Shown: piece by piece, positions 5,912-7,477 of the stretch
How positions within the stretch are numbered: the stretch's first letter is position 1
Layout: the number at the start of each line of letters is the position of its first letter
NCBI GenBank assembly: GCA_024636405.1
Contig: JAGXHC010000150.1
Coordinates: forward strand, 1 to 7,477
Length of the DNA stretch: 7,477 bases
Direction: 5' to 3'
DNA from: Sulfitobacter sp.
GTDB taxonomy: Bacteria > Pseudomonadota > Alphaproteobacteria > Rhodobacterales > Rhodobacteraceae
Position numbers and translations under genes: made by a program
The notes under the pieces: generated by a model
Databases searched by the model: none
Told to the model about the DNA's origin: nothing
What the model saw: only the letters and a program-made list of their open reading frames with translations

Positions 5912-7477
5912 ATGCCGTTCGATGAACCAAAGCAAGGATTTGCACCGATGGTGCAACTGGTGCACGACCACGCGCAGGCCCGCGGGTCGGCTGTTGCAAT
6001 GCGTCAGAAGGCGTTCGGCATCTGGAACGAGATTACCTGGGATGGGCTACAGGAACTGATGCAGGCGATTGCCTCGGGGCTGTTGCACCTGGGGCTGGCA
6101 CCCGGAGGCCATGTCGGCATTCTGTCGGAAAACCGCAGCGAATGGGTGCAGGCGCAGTTGGGCATCAATGCAGCGGCGGGCGTTGTGGTGGGGATGTATC
6201 CGACCAGCCCACCAGCCGAGCTTGAGCATCTGATCAATGCGTCCGATACCACGATCCTGTTCATCGAGGATCAAGAACAGCTCGACAAGATCAAGCAGTT
6301 GGGCGCTTCGGTGCCACGTCTGGAGCGGTTGATCGTGTTGAATCCCAAAGGAACGGCAGGCGAGGATGTGCTGGGGCTGATGTCTTTTGCCGCGCTGCTG
6401 AAACTGGGCCGCGAGAAGCTGACGCAGACCGCTGATGATCTGCGCGCACGGCAGGCGGCAATCCAGCCGGACGACACGGCGATGATGGTTTTCACCTCCG
6501 GTTCTACCGGGTTGCCCAAGGCGGCAGAGATTTCGTACGGCAATATCCACGCGGGCGGCGCATTGGCGCAAGATGTATTCGGGGACTATCCGCCCGGCAC
6601 GGATGTGCTGAGCTATCTGCCATTGTGCCATATTGCGGAACAGGCAGTGACAGTGATCAACGGGCTGAACCAACAATTTGTAATGAACTTCGGCGAGAGT
6701 TTGCGCACCATCACGCTGGACCTGCGCGAGGTCGCCCCGCAGGTGTTCTTTGGCGTGCCGCGGATCTGGGAAAAGATGCAGGCGGGGGTATTGGTCCAGG
6801 CGCAAACGGCAGGGCTGCTGCGGCGGCCGCTGACGCTGATGGCGCTTCAGGGGGCGCAACGGCGCGGCATGGTGCGGCGCGATCGCTGGAGCATGGCAGA
6901 CCGGGTCGCCAATGCGTTCTGGGAAGTGCTGGTTTACCGCCATATCCGCAGCTACCTTGGCCTGGGCCGTGTGCGGTTCGCCATTTCCGCTGCCGCCCCG
7001 ATCAGCGCTGATCTGTTGGGGTTCATGCGCGGCATCGGCGTGAACATCCGCGAAGCCTGGGGCATGTCAGAGACATCCGGCGTCGGCACTGTTCAATCCG
7101 ACTGGGGCCAGTGTGACGGGCGCATCGGGTTCGCTGTTGGCGGTATCGAGACGAAGATCGCCGAGGACGGAGAGCTGTTGTTTCGCGGCGCCACCATTTT
7201 CAAGGGGTATTACAAGAACCCCAAGGCGACAGCAGAGACGATTCAGGACGGCTGGCTTCATACCGGGGACGTGGCACGGCTGGAAGCCGATGGATCGCTC
7301 AGCCTGATTGACCGCAAAAAGGACATTATGATCAACGCGGCGGGCAAGAACATGTCGCCCGCCCTGATCGAGAATGTAATCAAGGCCAGCCCCTTTATCA
7401 AAGAAGTGATCGTGATCGCGGACAAGCGGCCCTATCTCGGTGCGCTGGTGCAACTGGACATGGATACCGTTCGGCTG
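5912..7477 (+). CDS. AMP-forming long-chain acyl-CoA synthetase (FAA1/FadD-like), 3' end missing
   Basis: Activates a carboxylic acid with ATP to an acyl-AMP and then transfers it to coenzyme A; expected in the cytoplasm or at the inner face of the membrane. The frame is open from ATG 5912 to the last base (522 codons); family members usually exceed 600 residues, so the C-terminal part with the second-step lysine is outside the window. Adenylation motifs: P-loop FTSGSTGLPK (194-203), LPLCHIAEQ, VPRIWEKM, WGMSETSG (the YGxTE site), WLHTGD with ribose-binding D453, DRKKD with R468 (467-471), and the hinge stretch NAAGKNMSP. The VPRxWEK and GKNMSP wording points to the FAA1 (COG1022) branch. After the P-loop lysine the usual Gly is Ala (PKAAE). 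The tight link to livF suggests its substrate enters through the importer. Chain length and substrate class cannot be read from the sequence. Confidence 0.92.
   Translation, partial: MPFDEPKQGFAPMVQLVHDHAQARGSAVAMRQKAFGIWNEITWDGLQELMQAIASGLLHLGLAPGGHVGILSENRSEWVQAQLGINAAAGVVVGMYPTSPPAELEHLINASDTTILFIEDQEQLDKIKQLGASVPRLERLIVLNPKGTAGEDVLGLMSFAALLKLGREKLTQTADDLRARQAAIQPDDTAMMVFTSGSTGLPKAAEISYGNIHAGGALAQDVFGDYPPGTDVLSYLPLCHIAEQAVTVINGLNQQFVMNFGESLRTITLDLREVAPQVFFGVPRIWEKMQAGVLVQAQTAGLLRRPLTLMALQGAQRRGMVRRDRWSMADRVANAFWEVLVYRHIRSYLGLGRVRFAISAAAPISADLLGFMRGIGVNIREAWGMSETSGVGTVQSDWGQCDGRIGFAVGGIETKIAEDGELLFRGATIFKGYYKNPKATAETIQDGWLHTGDVARLEADGSLSLIDRKKDIMINAAGKNMSPALIENVIKASPFIKEVIVIADKRPYLGALVQLDMDTVRL

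Noticed and set aside
6047..6943. 298-codon minus-strand open frame inside the acyl-CoA synthetase
   Set aside because: The plus-strand frame carries all adenylate-forming motifs in order; the minus frame is rich in His, Gln and Arg with no recognisable domain.

Overview
The window looks like a stretch of chromosome from an alphaproteobacterium, most likely the Rhodobacteraceae (Roseobacter group). This is inferred from moderately high GC, the short-form HisG with its characteristic wording, and the gene content; no rRNA or other marker is present to prove it. All real genes lie on the + strand, codon use looks uniform, and no mobile element, tRNA, CRISPR or sign of recent transfer was seen.

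Layout: (1) positions 1-612 hold the 3' part of hisG (ATP phosphoribosyltransferase, first step of histidine synthesis). (2) Positions 613-898 are a non-coding leader with two small inverted repeats, of which the one at 702-717 resembles a repressor operator. (3) Positions 899-7477 are one six-gene cluster: ABC ATPase (LivG type), permease (LivH type), permease (LivM type), a twin-arginine-signalled periplasmic binding protein, a second ATPase (LivF type), and an AMP-forming long-chain acyl-CoA synthetase cut by the window end. Spacings are 67 bp, a 4-bp ATGA overlap, 31 bp, 52 bp and 10 bp.

How the parts work together: the binding protein should deliver a periplasmic ligand to the LivH/LivM channel, driven by the LivG/LivF ATPase pair. 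The ligase at the end of the cluster would then join an imported carboxylic acid to coenzyme A. A Liv-type (HAAT family) importer coupled to an acyl-CoA synthetase suggests that the substrate is a fatty, dicarboxylic or aromatic acid rather than leucine, isoleucine or valine, although homology alone would give the generic 'branched-chain amino acid transporter' label. A textbook intrinsic terminator (perfect 11-bp stem, 4-base loop, T5) sits inside the cluster between the binding-protein gene and livF. It probably makes the binding protein more abundant than the LivF ATPase and the ligase.

The points most worth a second look are the importer-ligase pairing, the internal terminator, the strongly basic C-terminal tail on LivF just before the ligase gene, a four-tryptophan stripe in an enlarged LivH loop, and the palindrome upstream of livG.
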